DNA from: Burkholderiales bacterium
Lineage (GTDB): Bacteria; Pseudomonadota; Gammaproteobacteria; Burkholderiales; Methylophilaceae
Assembly (NCBI GenBank): GCA_030831475.1
Contig: JAURKY010000001.1
Location: forward strand, 1 to 64,000
Direction of reading: 5' to 3'
Length of the DNA: 64,000 bases
Shown here piece after piece: positions 8,251-20,000 of this stretch; position 1 is the stretch's first letter, and every line of letters begins with the position of its first letter. The position numbers and the translations under genes are program-made. The notes beneath the pieces are model-generated. The model saw nothing but the letters and a program-made list of their open reading frames with translations. It searched no databases and was not told where the DNA came from.

Positions 8251-9006
8251 TTATCTTGGTTTTCGCGGGCTTTTTTTAGCTAAACAATCCCAAATCCAAT
8301 TGGGTAAAAGGTGCATGATTCTACCAATGATGGCCATTTGCCAGGGGATAATGGCATATGTTTTTTTCTGTCTAATGGCAGCTATTATTTTTTTTGCAGC
8401 ACTCTTAGCCTCAATAATAAAGGGCATAGAGTATGGATTCACATCGGTCATGGGGGTGACAATGTATCCTGGGGCGATGGTGATGACATCCAGACCATAA
8501 GAACTTAATTCAACGCGCAAACCCTCTAAATAATTGGTCAATGCAGATTTGGAAGCACTGTAAGCTGATGCACCTGGCAATCCGCGAATACCGGCAACAC
8601 TTGAGATACCCACAAGGCAACCTGCCCCATTTTGTTTCATGGAGGCAATGAAAGGCTGAAATGTATTTAATACACCCAATAAATTTGTATCGATGATCGA
8701 TTTAAAAGCCTCAAAATCTTCAACTTCTTCAGATAAAGTCCCATGACTAATACCTGCATTGGCAATAATAATATCGGGAGGACCAAATTTTTTGAGGAAT
8801 TGTTTTGCCATAGCAAAACAAGATTGACGATCAGTGACGTCGATAGCAAAAATTTCACTAACACCTTTTAATTGTTTTTGAGTTTTAATAAGGTTTGCCT
8901 TGCTTCTTGAAATCAGACCCAGCGTTGCACCTTGTTTATCATATTCGATAGCCAGTGCCCGACCAATACCCGAACTAGCCCCAGTGATAATGATCTTTAA
9001 AGACAA
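8251..9006 (-). CDS. Short-chain dehydrogenase/reductase
   Basis: TGASSGIG, NAG and YSASKSAL motifs. Confidence 0.9.
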   Translation of the reverse strand: MSLKIIITGASSGIGRALAIEYDKQGATLGLISRSKANLIKTQKQLKGVSEIFAIDVTDRQSCFAMAKQFLKKFGPPDIIIANAGISHGTLSEEVEDFEAFKSIIDTNLLGVLNTFQPFIASMKQNGAGCLVGISSVAGIRGLPGASAYSASKSALTNYLEGLRVELSSYGLDVITIAPGYIVTPMTDVNPYSMPFIIEAKSAAKKIIAAIRQKKTYAIIPWQMAIIGRIMHLLPNWIWDCLAKKSPRKPR

Positions 9007-9639
9007 TTATTGTTTTGCTTTATCTTTTCGAACGTTATCAACAATGTAGTTAAGAAGCTCAATCGCATTTTTTTCTCCGCCCGCCATGGTGGTTGAGGTG
9101 AGGTATTTACCATCAATCACGAGTGAAGGCACACCTGTTGCCCCAGCCGACTTAAAAAGCTTGGAGGCATTGGATAATTTTGAATTCATTGAAAAGCTAT
9201 TAAAGGCATCTTTGACTTCACCTACATCTTTTTTGCCATGAACAGCAATCCAATTGATGGCACTGAGTTCGCTGTAGGGATCGACGACCTTTTCTTTATG
9301 GACAGCATCAAATAGTTTTTCATGGAGTTTATGATCCAGTCCTAAGGTTTCTAGTGCGAAGTAAGCCTTAGCCATAGGCATCCAGTCTTTTCTCGGGATT
9401 ACCGGGACTCGTTTGAACACAACATCTTTTGGTAATTTATCAGCCCACTTATCGATGTAGGGATCAAAATTAAAGCAGTGGATACAGCCGTACCAAAACA
9501 TTTCAACCACTTCAATTTTACCTGGCGAATCTGTGGCAATGACTTCTTTGGTTTGCTTAAAATTTTCACCTGGCCTAGGTTCAACAGCCCAAAGGGCTGT
9601 GCTGATTAAAATAAGAAATGTTGTAATTAATTTTTTCAT
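9007..9639 (-). CDS. dsbA: Thiol:disulfide interchange protein DsbA
   Basis: Signal peptide, FWYGCIHCFNFDPYI (CxxC), cis-Pro VPSLVIDGKY. Confidence 0.85.
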   Translation of the reverse strand: MKKLITTFLILISTALWAVEPRPGENFKQTKEVIATDSPGKIEVVEMFWYGCIHCFNFDPYIDKWADKLPKDVVFKRVPVIPRKDWMPMAKAYFALETLGLDHKLHEKLFDAVHKEKVVDPYSELSAINWIAVHGKKDVGEVKDAFNSFSMNSKLSNASKLFKSAGATGVPSLVIDGKYLTSTTMAGGEKNAIELLNYIVDNVRKDKAKQ

Positions 9640-9656
9640 AAGTTACCTTTTATTTT

Positions 9657-10211
9657 CTAGTTATTTTTAGGCCTTGTAAGCTTAATTAAGTTCGCTTTGA
9701 AACCTTCTTTAATAAGTTTTTCTCTCATCTCTTTTGCGGTTTCATAATCATCATAGGGACCCACGCTGACACGATGAAAGGTATTTTCACTAATTTTTGC
9801 TGACATGATGACGGATTCAAAACCCATGAGCGCTAATTTGGCTTTTAAATTATCCGCCGGTTCTTGTTTTGAGAATGCGCCTACTTGCACATAATAATCA
9901 ATGATTCTATTTTCTTGAGGCTCTTCAATTGACTCATTAGCATAATTGGATGGGTCTTTTGGTAAGGTGTCATAAAAATCAAAAGAATTATCCTCGTCAA
10001 TATTAATCACATCATCTTCACCAATCGCTGAGTTGACCTCAATGCATGAACCAATAGTCTCTTTAGAGATAAAGGGGCTTTTACCATTAGTAACAAAGAG
10101 TGTGACAGCAATCGATACTAGAATACCGAGCAATATGCCTACAAAAAGCCCATTGGTAAAGGGGGTACCTTCTGCTTTTTTTTCTTTGATTGTTCTATAA
10201 TCTTCACTCAT
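9657..10211 (-). CDS. SPOR domain protein (FtsN-like)
   Basis: N-terminal TM; C-terminal YYVQVGAFSKQEPADNLKAKLALMGFES...HRVSVGPYDDYETAKEM. Confidence 0.8.
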   Translation of the reverse strand: MSEDYRTIKEKKAEGTPFTNGLFVGILLGILVSIAVTLFVTNGKSPFISKETIGSCIEVNSAIGEDDVINIDEDNSFDFYDTLPKDPSNYANESIEEPQENRIIDYYVQVGAFSKQEPADNLKAKLALMGFESVIMSAKISENTFHRVSVGPYDDYETAKEMREKLIKEGFKANLIKLTRPKNN

Positions 10212-10221
10212 TTAATGTCCT

Positions 10222-11880
10222 TTACATTTTATTTGGGGCTGATATTCCTAGTAGGCGCAGACCATTTTTGATGACTTGTTGAGTTGCATAAATTAAGCTT
10301 AATCGACCTAATTTGGTCTGTTTCTCATCAACTAAAAATTTACTGTCATTATAATAGCTATGAAACTCAGCCGCACAATCCTTTAAATAATTGGCAATTT
10401 GATGGGGTGCTAATTCCATGCATGCTAAATAAACCAAGTCTGGAAACTCACTGAGTTTTTTAATTAGGCTTTTTTCCGCTTCTGTTTGATATTGATAGCC
10501 ATGATCTTGATTGAGCTTTGTTAATTGCTCACCCGACTGATTTAAGACAGCTTCAATCCGTGCATGTGCATATTGGATGTAATAGACAGGATTATCATTG
10601 CTTTGTGCTTTTGCCAGATCAACATCGAATACCAGTTGCGAGTCAGGTCTGCGGGCTACTAAAAAATAGCGAGTCGCATCGCAACCGACCTCGTCAATAA
10701 GATCATTCAAGGTTACATAGCTGCCAGCGCGTTTCGATATTTTGACCTCTTCACCATTTTTCATCACCGTAATCATTTGATGCAAAACATACTCAGGCCA
10801 ACCCTTTGGAATATTTTTTTGTAAACCTTGTAAACCAGCCCTGACACGATTAATGGTGCTGTGATGATCAGCGCCTTGTTCATTAATTACCCTTTTAAAA
10901 CCTCGCTCCCACTTATTTAAATGATAGGCCACATCAGGTATAAAATAAGTGTACGCCCCATCACTTTTTTTCATGACTCGATCTTTATCGTCACCAAATT
11001 TGGTAGTTTTTAGCCAGAGCGCATCATCTTTTGTGTAGGTTAATTGGTTATTAATTAGCGTGTCGACCACTTGATCAATAGCACCAGACTCATAAAAAGA
11101 GGATTCTAGAGTGTAGGTATCAAATTTAACATTAAAGGCTGCTAAATCCTTATCTTGTTCATTTCTCAAGGTGGCGACACTGAATTTTTTGATTAGCTCC
11201 TCATCATTAATATCGCCATTAGATTGGATGGTTATGCCCTCGCAAACCACTTTTTGTTTGTTGAGGTAAAGGTCTGCAATTTCTTTGATGTAGTCACCAC
11301 GGTAACCATCTTCAGGAAAAGTTGAGTCTGATGGGTCAATATGATTACATCGCGCCATGACAGATTTTGTTAAGTTATCAATTTGCGCACCAGCATCGTT
11401 GTAATAAAATTCTCGTGTGACTTGCCATCCAGAAAATTCAAAAAGCCTTGCTAGGCAATCACCAATGGCAGCACCTCTGCCGTGCCCAACATGTAATGGC
11501 CCGGTTGGATTCGCCGAGACAAATTCGATTTGAATTTTTTCATTTTGACCCGACGTATTTGATCCATAGCGTTCTTGATGTTTAAGGATATTCTGAATGA
11601 TGGAGGTGAGTGCTTTATTGTTCAAATAAAAATTAATAAAACCTGCACCGGCTATTTCTATTTTTTCAAAAACCTCAGACTCATCAAGATGGTCAATGAT
11701 GAGTTGAGCAATTTCTCGAGGAGGTTTTTTGAGTGATTTCGCTAAAGTCAGAGCAATGTTTGTTGAAAAGTCACCGTGGGCTAGAAGTTTAGGGCGTTCA
11801 ATTAGCATTTGACTTGAGTCAAAGTCATCTGTTAACGAATTAACAGATTTGGTCAGTAAATCGATTAGCTTTTCTTTCAC
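10222..11880 (-). CDS. argS: Arginyl-tRNA synthetase
   Basis: FVSANPTGPLHVGHGRGAAIGD signature; C-terminal DALR-like region. Confidence 0.95.
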   Translation of the reverse strand: MKEKLIDLLTKSVNSLTDDFDSSQMLIERPKLLAHGDFSTNIALTLAKSLKKPPREIAQLIIDHLDESEVFEKIEIAGAGFINFYLNNKALTSIIQNILKHQERYGSNTSGQNEKIQIEFVSANPTGPLHVGHGRGAAIGDCLARLFEFSGWQVTREFYYNDAGAQIDNLTKSVMARCNHIDPSDSTFPEDGYRGDYIKEIADLYLNKQKVVCEGITIQSNGDINDEELIKKFSVATLRNEQDKDLAAFNVKFDTYTLESSFYESGAIDQVVDTLINNQLTYTKDDALWLKTTKFGDDKDRVMKKSDGAYTYFIPDVAYHLNKWERGFKRVINEQGADHHSTINRVRAGLQGLQKNIPKGWPEYVLHQMITVMKNGEEVKISKRAGSYVTLNDLIDEVGCDATRYFLVARRPDSQLVFDVDLAKAQSNDNPVYYIQYAHARIEAVLNQSGEQLTKLNQDHGYQYQTEAEKSLIKKLSEFPDLVYLACMELAPHQIANYLKDCAAEFHSYYNDSKFLVDEKQTKLGRLSLIYATQQVIKNGLRLLGISAPNKM

Positions 11881-11950
11881 TCGAGTTAGAATATAAAAAA
11901 AACGATATTTTAACCTATCCTTTGCTATCTTATTGAGGAATCCTTTAAAT

Positions 11951-14140
11951 ATGAAATCTGGACAACAGATTGTCAGGGTTGCACTGAATGTTCCTGTTAA
12001 TGATTTATTTGATTATTTATCGAATGATACGAGCATTCAAAGAGGTCAATATGTCAAGGTTCCGTTCGGCAATAGGCACTTAGTTGGGATTGTGTTTGAA
12101 ATTTCGAACTCAACCAACATTGATCCTAAGAAACTCAAATATATAGCCAGTGTTGAGCCAGAAATTATATTTGATGCTGGTATGCTCAAGTTACTTTCAT
12201 TTGTGGCCGAGTATTATCATCATCCTATTGGTCAAACCATCATGTCGGTTGTACCTTCAAGGATAAAAAAAGGTAAAGGTCATAGCATTAATCATGAATT
12301 GGTTTTTAATGCCACAAGCAAATTAACGCAAGATATTATTGATCAATTTCCCAGGCGCCAAATACGCCTCAAACGACTAGCCAAAGCATTATTAGAAGCA
12401 CCTATTCGTCAAAAAAATTTAAGCTCACTGGTATCGAATGGCATGCAACTTATTTATGATTTAGAACAAGCAGATTTATGCCAAAGGTCTGAGTGGCAAG
12501 ATACACCTCAATCCCCCCATCATTTTAATAAACCTAAATTAAATGATGCACAATCAAAAGCCATAAAAAGTATTTTAGATAAAACAGGTTTTTTGACATG
12601 GCTTTTACATGGGGTCACCGGCAGTGGTAAGACGGAGGTCTATTTAAATTTAATCGAGAAGGTTATTGCGAATCACAAACAAGTTTTGGTTTTGGTTCCT
12701 GAAATTAATTTGACGCCTCAATTAGAGGCACGTTTTCTAGCACGTTTTAGTCATGAAAAGATTGTTATATTACATAGCTATCTAACGGAATTAGAGCGAT
12801 TACGTCATTGGCAAGAAGCTAGACAAGGCCAAGCAAAAATTATTATTGGTACGCGATTAGCTGTGTTCACCCCCATCAAAAGTTTAGGCATGATTATTAT
12901 TGATGAGGAGCATGATGCATCATTTAAACAGCAAGATGGTTTGAAATATCACGCTCGTGACGTTGCGTTGGTACGTGCCCAACATTTAAAAATTCCAGTT
13001 GTTTTAGGGTCTGCGACACCCTCTATCGAATCTTGGCGACACGCCACTCAAGAACAAAATAAGTACCAATATTTATCATTGCCGAAGCGCGCCGTAGACA
13101 AGGCTGTGATGCCAACCATCAAATTAATCCCTTCAAATAGCTCAAAGACCGAAGGTTTATCACAGCCTTTGATTGATGCTATTGAACATAATCTAGCTCA
13201 AAGGCAACAGACATTAATTTATATTAATCGTCGGGGATATGCGCCGGTGTTGGTTTGTTCAAATTGTGGTTGGTATCCAAGCTGTCAACGGTGTTCTGCA
13301 AAACTTGTTTTTCACCAAGCATCCAAACAACTCAAATGCCATCATTGTGATCATAGCCAAAAGATTATCGATCAATGCTCACAATGCGGCAACGATGATT
13401 TAATTCCCTTGGGAAAAGGCACACAAAAAATTGAAGAATGGATTCAAAAACAATTTCCTAAATCGAGAATGTTGAGGGTCGATCGAGACACCATTCGCTC
13501 AAAAAAAGCCATCCATGCGCTCTATACTCAAGTCAGTGCAGGGGAAATTGATATTTTAATTGGCACCCAAATGCTATCTAAAGGTCACGACTTTCCACGT
13601 TTGAGCTTGGTCATTATTTTGGATATCGACGGCGCTCTATACAGCACACATTTCCGTGCTACCGAACGCACCTTTGCTCAACTAACACAGGTTGCAGGTC
13701 GGGCAGGTCGGGCGGATAAGCCTGGACAAGTTATGATTCAAACCGATTTCCCAGGTCATCCCATTTTTCAATTTTTAAAACAAAATAATTTTAAAGGTTT
13801 TGCAGATAACCTCCTTTTGGAGAGGCAACAAATGCAGCTCGTGCCTTATTCACATTTGGCTCTGTTAAACGTTGAGGCAAAACAAATGCATCAGGTGAAT
13901 TTATTTTTAGACGATCTCATGGCATCACTGAACCAGCATCCATTTAAAGGCGATGTGTTTGGTCCCGTGCAACCTCAATTAAAACGACTCAAAGGTTATG
14001 AGCGCATGCAATTATTTTTTCATGCCTCAACAAGAAAAGATTTACATCAATGTTTGGAGTTTTGTTTAAATAGGATTCGAAACTCTCTTTATGTGAATAG
14101 GGTAAAATGGTCTCTTGACGTTGATCCGATAGATTTTTAA
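11951..14140 (+). CDS. priA: Primosomal protein N' (replication restart helicase)
   Basis: GVTGSGKTEVY Walker A, DEEHD box, zinc-binding CxxC motifs. Confidence 0.93.
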   Translation: MKSGQQIVRVALNVPVNDLFDYLSNDTSIQRGQYVKVPFGNRHLVGIVFEISNSTNIDPKKLKYIASVEPEIIFDAGMLKLLSFVAEYYHHPIGQTIMSVVPSRIKKGKGHSINHELVFNATSKLTQDIIDQFPRRQIRLKRLAKALLEAPIRQKNLSSLVSNGMQLIYDLEQADLCQRSEWQDTPQSPHHFNKPKLNDAQSKAIKSILDKTGFLTWLLHGVTGSGKTEVYLNLIEKVIANHKQVLVLVPEINLTPQLEARFLARFSHEKIVILHSYLTELERLRHWQEARQGQAKIIIGTRLAVFTPIKSLGMIIIDEEHDASFKQQDGLKYHARDVALVRAQHLKIPVVLGSATPSIESWRHATQEQNKYQYLSLPKRAVDKAVMPTIKLIPSNSSKTEGLSQPLIDAIEHNLAQRQQTLIYINRRGYAPVLVCSNCGWYPSCQRCSAKLVFHQASKQLKCHHCDHSQKIIDQCSQCGNDDLIPLGKGTQKIEEWIQKQFPKSRMLRVDRDTIRSKKAIHALYTQVSAGEIDILIGTQMLSKGHDFPRLSLVIILDIDGALYSTHFRATERTFAQLTQVAGRAGRADKPGQVMIQTDFPGHPIFQFLKQNNFKGFADNLLLERQQMQLVPYSHLALLNVEAKQMHQVNLFLDDLMASLNQHPFKGDVFGPVQPQLKRLKGYERMQLFFHASTRKDLHQCLEFCLNRIRNSLYVNRVKWSLDVDPIDF

Positions 14141-14149
14141 TAAATAAAA

Positions 14150-14223
14150 GCGGGTGTAGTTTAATGGCAGAACGTGAGCTTCCCAAGCTCAATACGTGGG
14201 TTCGATTCCCATCATCCGCTCCA
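14150..14223 (+). tRNA. tRNA-Gly(CCC), CCA encoded
   Basis: GCGGGTG acceptor stem, anticodon stem-loop TGAGC-TTCCCAA-GCTCA, T-arm GTGGGTTCGATTCCCAT, CATCCGCTCCA end. Confidence 0.93.
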
Positions 14224-14232
14224 TAGATAAAG

Positions 14233-15072
14233 ATGAATCATTCCATACCAAAAGTGATGACTTTTTCAGCAACTGATCCCACCGGGGGTGCAGGCATGCA
14301 GGCTGATATTTTAACGCTCTCAAGTCTAGGTTGTCATCCTGTGTCGGTGACAACCGGTATCACAGTTCAAGACACGATTGGTGTGGATAGCATGATGGCG
14401 TTAGGTGCTGATTGGATTGTTGATCAGGCACGATCTATTTTGGAGGACATGCAAGTCTCAGCTTTTAAGTGTGGCTTATTAGGAAGTGCTGAAAATATGG
14501 CTGCTGTTGCGGAAATTGTGTCAGATTACCCAGAAATTCCATTAATCATCGATCCTGTTTTAGCCTCAGGCCGCGGTGATGATTTAGTGGATGCTGCCAT
14601 GATCCAGGCGATGATTGAATTACTGTTCCCCCATGCGTATTTAATAACTCCAAATAGTTATGAAGCGAGGCGTTTGGTTATTCACGATGATGAAGAATTT
14701 ATTGATCTTACTTTACATGAATGTGCAGCCAGACTTCGATTGATGGGTTGTAAAAATGTGCTTATCACCGGCACACATGAGCAAACAGATTCCGTGATTA
14801 ATACCCTCTACAGCGCTTCTGGAAAACAACTTCCTTATCATTGGGAGAGGCTACCTGGTACCTTTCATGGTTCAGGCTGCACGCTAGCCTCTTCTATTAC
14901 CGCATTTTTAGCCAGAGGCATTAAGCTCGAGCAAGCTGTTGAGGAAGGACAAAATTTCACGTGGCAGACTTTAAAGCACTCTATTAAACCGGGCATGGGG
15001 CAATTTATTCCAAACCGTTTTTTTTGGATGAACGAGGAAGACGAGAATGAAGATGGACAAACACACCATTAA
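14233..15072 (+). CDS. thiD: Hydroxymethylpyrimidine/phosphomethylpyrimidine kinase
   Basis: DPTGGAGMQADILTLSSLGCHPVSVTTGITVQDT; GTFHGSGCTLASSI. Confidence 0.9.
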   Translation: MNHSIPKVMTFSATDPTGGAGMQADILTLSSLGCHPVSVTTGITVQDTIGVDSMMALGADWIVDQARSILEDMQVSAFKCGLLGSAENMAAVAEIVSDYPEIPLIIDPVLASGRGDDLVDAAMIQAMIELLFPHAYLITPNSYEARRLVIHDDEEFIDLTLHECAARLRLMGCKNVLITGTHEQTDSVINTLYSASGKQLPYHWERLPGTFHGSGCTLASSITAFLARGIKLEQAVEEGQNFTWQTLKHSIKPGMGQFIPNRFFWMNEEDENEDGQTHH

Positions 15073-15682
15073 AGGTGTTTATGCCATTACCCCTGATGAA
15101 CCTGATGATCAAGTTTTACTCCGCATGGTTCGAGATGCCCTTGATGGAGGCATTCAAATACTTCAATACAGAAATAAACAACTCGATTTTGATTCAAAAT
15201 TAAGGCAAGCCAGCAAAATTAAACAGCTTTGTGATGTTAAACATATACCCTTTCTGATTAATGATGATATTGAAATTTGTCGTATTTTAGATGCATTTGG
15301 AGTACATTTAGGAGCAAATGACGACAATTTAACGACAGCTAGAAAAATTTTAGGCCCTGCAAAGTGCATTGGCGTCTCATGCTACAACCAAATTGAGCGT
15401 GTCAGGATGGTATTAGACCAAGGCGCTGATTACATTGCCTTAGGTGCTTTTTTTCCAACATCCACCAAACCCAACGCTCCTAGAATGACCAATGAGATTT
15501 TGCAAGAGGTAAAAAAAATATGTCCGCTGCCAATTGTTGCTATCGGTGGCATATCTAAAGCTAATGCGGCTGACTTAATCAAATCAGGGGTAGATGCGAT
15601 CGCGGTTATTCAATCTATTTTTTCGTCTGATGATATCATTCAGGCTGTAGATGATTTAAACCAACTATTTAAGAACCATTGA
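15047..15682 (+). CDS. thiE: Thiamine-phosphate synthase
   Basis: [40 protein letters not shown]. Confidence 0.9.
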   Translation: MKMDKHTIKGVYAITPDEPDDQVLLRMVRDALDGGIQILQYRNKQLDFDSKLRQASKIKQLCDVKHIPFLINDDIEICRILDAFGVHLGANDDNLTTARKILGPAKCIGVSCYNQIERVRMVLDQGADYIALGAFFPTSTKPNAPRMTNEILQEVKKICPLPIVAIGGISKANAADLIKSGVDAIAVIQSIFSSDDIIQAVDDLNQLFKNH

Positions 15683-16959
15683 TGGATAGAAATAAAGACT
15701 TATTTGAAAAATCACTTCGTACCATTCCTGGCGGGGTGAATTCACCCGTTCGTGCCTTTGGCTCAGTGGGAGGCACACCTATTTTTTTTAAAAAAGCTCG
15801 AGGCAGCCGTTTGTGGGATGAGAATGATAAAGAATATATCGACTATATAAATTCATGGGGCCCTATGATTTTAGGCCATGCTCACCCACAAGTGATTCAA
15901 GCTGTTCAATCGGTTGCCGAAGATAGTTTATCCTTTGGCGCACCCACCGCACGTGAATTAGAGATGGCAGAAACCATCGTTAATTTAGTGCCCAGCATTG
16001 AGCAAGTGCGTTTGGTCAGCAGTGGTACCGAAGCCACCATGAGCGCTATTCGTGTGGCACGAGGCTTTACAGGTCGAGATACCATTGTGAAATTTGAGGG
16101 CTGTTATCATGGCCATGCAGACGCCCTTCTTGTTAAAGCCGGTTCAGGAGCGCTGACATTTGGCCAACCCAGCTCTGCAGGCGTGCCAGAAGATTTTGCT
16201 AAACATACGTTAACCTTACCTTATAACGACACTGACGCCTTAGTAGAGCTATTTAAAAAAATGGGTACGCACATTGCCTGTGTGATCATCGAGCCTGTGG
16301 TGGGCAATATGAATTTGATTATTCCTCACGAGGAATTCTTAAAAACACTCAGATCGCTTTGCAGTGAGCATGGAAGTATTCTTATTTTTGATGAGGTGAT
16401 GACAGGGTTTAGGGTGTCTTTAGGGGGCGCTCAAGAATTATTTGGTATCTTGCCTGATATGACTACCCTCGGTAAAGTCATCGGCGGCGGACTTCCTGTA
16501 GGAGCTTTTGGAGGACGCAAAGATATCATGCAAAAGCTTGCGCCGATTGGCCCCGTTTATCAAGCAGGTACTTTATCAGGTAATCCAGTGGCCCTAGCTG
16601 CTGGGCTTGCGACATTAAGATTGATCCAAAAAGAAAATTTCTATGAGGATTTAGCGAAGATGACTCATGCGTTAGTTAAAGGTTTAGAGGATGCATCTAA
16701 AGCTTTCAACCATGCCTTTAGTGCACGCAATGTTGGCGGTATGTTTGGACTTTATTTTAGTGACAAAGCCCCTGATAGCTTTGATGAGGTGATGGCCTCA
16801 GACCGAGAAAAATTTAAGCAATTTTTTCATCATATGCTTGATGAAGGTATCTATTTTGGACCATCGGCTTTTGAGGCAGGATTTGTATCTGCGGCGCATA
16901 CGCAAGAAGATATTCAAACGACATTGAATGCAGCTCAAAAGGCCTTTAAAAAACTTTAA
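15682..16959 (+). CDS. hemL: Glutamate-1-semialdehyde 2,1-aminomutase
   Basis: [51 protein letters not shown]. Confidence 0.95.
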   Translation: MDRNKDLFEKSLRTIPGGVNSPVRAFGSVGGTPIFFKKARGSRLWDENDKEYIDYINSWGPMILGHAHPQVIQAVQSVAEDSLSFGAPTARELEMAETIVNLVPSIEQVRLVSSGTEATMSAIRVARGFTGRDTIVKFEGCYHGHADALLVKAGSGALTFGQPSSAGVPEDFAKHTLTLPYNDTDALVELFKKMGTHIACVIIEPVVGNMNLIIPHEEFLKTLRSLCSEHGSILIFDEVMTGFRVSLGGAQELFGILPDMTTLGKVIGGGLPVGAFGGRKDIMQKLAPIGPVYQAGTLSGNPVALAAGLATLRLIQKENFYEDLAKMTHALVKGLEDASKAFNHAFSARNVGGMFGLYFSDKAPDSFDEVMASDREKFKQFFHHMLDEGIYFGPSAFEAGFVSAAHTQEDIQTTLNAAQKAFKKL

Positions 16960-17048
16960 AATCTTCGCTTGATTTGCCCCGAAATCATTGAATAAATCAA
17001 TAAAAAGTCTTATTATTCAAGGTTCCGTTTAAATTTATAAAGTAACAA

Positions 17049-20000
17049 ATGACATTAGAAAGAAAACCCAATAAGCAAGGTCTTTACGACCCTAAAAATG
17101 AACATGATTCATGCGGTGTTGGTTTTGTTGCCAACATTCACGGCAAGAAAAGTCACCAAATTGTTAAACAAGGTTTAGAAATTTTAACCAACTTAACTCA
17201 CCGTGGTGCTACGGGGTATGATCCAAAATTGGGTGATGGCGCAGGCCTATTAATGCAGATGCCTCATGCATTTATGCAGAGTGAGGCTAAAAAACTCAAC
17301 ATCGATTTACCTGCCGAAGGTCATTATGCTGTGGGTATGTTATTTCTACCTCAAGCGACAAAAGCAAGACAAGCATGTGAATCTATCATCACGAAAATTA
17401 TTCAAGAAGAAGCACAAATTGAATTAGGTTGGCGCGATGTTCCTGTAGATAATACTGACATTGCTCAAGCCGCCAAAGATGTTGAGCCTGTGATTCGTCA
17501 GGTTATCATTGGCAGAAATGACGATCTTGAAACTCAAAATGCTTTTGAGAGAAAATTATTTGTCATTCGCAAGCGTATTGAAAACACCATTGCCGCTCTT
17601 GAGTTAGACGATCCAGCTAAATTTTATGTCAGTTCAATGTCATCTAGAACCATTGTTTATAAAGGCATGTTGCTCGCTTGTGAGGTAGGGATCTATTTCA
17701 AAGATTTGGTGGATGAGTCGATGGTCTCTGCATTAGCACTGGTTCATCAACGCTTCTCTACTAATACGTTCCCTGCTTGGGATCTTGCCCACCCTTATCG
17801 TATGATTGCTCACAATGGCGAAATTAACACGGTTCGGGGCAACATCAATTGGGTGAATGCTCGCCATGAAAAAATGAAATCATTATTAATGGGTGATGAT
17901 ATTGAAAAATTATGGCCTCTCATTGATGAGACGCAATCTGACTCAGCCAGTTTTGATAATTGTTTAGAGTTACTGGTGGCAGGCGGTTACAGTTTGCCGC
18001 ACGCGATGATGATGCTCATCCCTGAAGCATGGGCTGGTAATCCTTTGATGAATGAGGAACGTAAAGCCTTCTATGAATACCATGCAGCCTTGATGGAGCC
18101 ATGGGATGGCCCCGCGGCAGTGGCTTTTACTGATGGCCAAATGATTGGTGCTACGTTAGATCGAAATGGTTTAAGACCTGCAAGGTATCTCATGACTGAT
18201 GATGGTGTGGTCATGATGGCATCAGAAATGGGCGTTTTAAAATTCCCAGAAGAAAAAATTGTTAAAAAATGGCGCCTTGAACCTGGCAAAATGCTTTTGC
18301 TTGACCTTCAAGAGGGTCGAGTCATTGACGATGAAGAAATTAAAAAACTTTTATCCAGCCAGAAACCTTATGCAAAATGGATTAAACAATCACGCTACTT
18401 TTTAGGCGATTTAAAAGCCGTCGAGGGTGAATTAAAACTGAATGAATCGCTGTTAGATACGCAACAGAACTTTGGTTTTACTCAAGAAGATATCAATTTT
18501 ATTCTAAAACCTATGATCGAGGATGGCCAAGAGGCTGCAGGCTCAATGGGTAATGATGCAGCGCTTCCAGTATTATCGAACCGCCCTAAATTAATTTACA
18601 ATTATTTTAAACAACTGTTTGCTCAGGTTACCAACCCACCGATTGATCCAATTCGAGAAGAAATCGTCATGTCGCTGGTAACTTTTATTGGGCCCCGCCC
18701 CAACCTCTTAGGTATTGATGAAGTCAATCCACCAATGCGTTTAGAGGCGAGCCAACCTGTTTTGAGCGTAGAAGAATTAGAGCAACTTAAGCAAATTGAT
18801 AAACTCACTAATGATCAATTTAAGTCGATTGTCATTGATACAACCTTCACTGTAACCCATGATGAAAAACCTGGGACCAGGATGCAAAAGGCCTTAGATT
18901 ATTTGTGTGAGCAAGCGAATAAAGCGGTTAAAGATGGTTACAACATAATTATCCTATCTGACAGAAATGCTAGTAAAGATCGTCAGGCGATCCCTGCACT
19001 GCTAGCATGTTCTGCGACTCATCAATTCCTTGTTAAAGCGGGTAATCGAACCAATACAGGCTTAGTGGTGGATACAGGTTCTGCGAGAGAAGTCCATCAC
19101 TTTGCCCTACTTGCAGGCTATGGGGCTGAGGCTGTATGTCCGTGGCTTACTTTTGAAACCATTAAATCAATCTCAACTGATTTTATGGGTGCGCAAGAAA
19201 AGTTCGTTAAAGCAATCAGTAAGGGCCTATACAAGGTTATGTCTAAGATGGGCATTTCTACTTACCAGTCTTATTGCGGCGCACAAATTTTTGAAGCTGT
19301 AGGCTTAAATCATGCTTTTGTAGAAAAATACTTCACTGGTACGGCAACTAATATCGAAGGTATTGGTATTGATGAAGTTGCCGAGGAAATTAATAGGATG
19401 CATCAATCCGCATTTGGTGATGATCCTGTTTTACTTAATGCACTTGATGCGGGTGGTGAGTATGCATTTAGGATTCGCGGTGAAGAGCACATGTGGAATC
19501 CTGAGTCGATTGCTAAGTTGCAACATGCCAGTCGCGCAAATCACTATCAAACTTATAAAGAATATGCAGAGCTGATTAACAACCAAGCTCATCGGCATAA
19601 AACGTTACGTGGATTATTTTCTTTCAAAAAAACCAATGCCATTCCTCTCGATCAGGTTGAACCTGCTTCAGAGATTGTGAAACGTTTCGCAACAGGTGCA
19701 ATGTCATTAGGCTCTATCTCAACAGAAGCACATACAACTTTAGCCATTGCCATGAATCGTATTGGCGGTAAGTCAAACACAGGTGAAGGTGGTGAGGATA
19801 CCAAACGTTTTATTCCTATTACCAAAGATACCTCTATCGCTGATCATTTAGGACAGGACATTATTGAATCTAATTTTGATTTAAAAGCAGGCGATTCCAT
19901 GCGATCAAAAATTAAGCAAGTAGCTTCAGGTCGTTTTGGTGTGACTGCTGCTTACCTATGCGCGGCAGATCAAATTCAAATCAAAATGGCACAAGGTGCT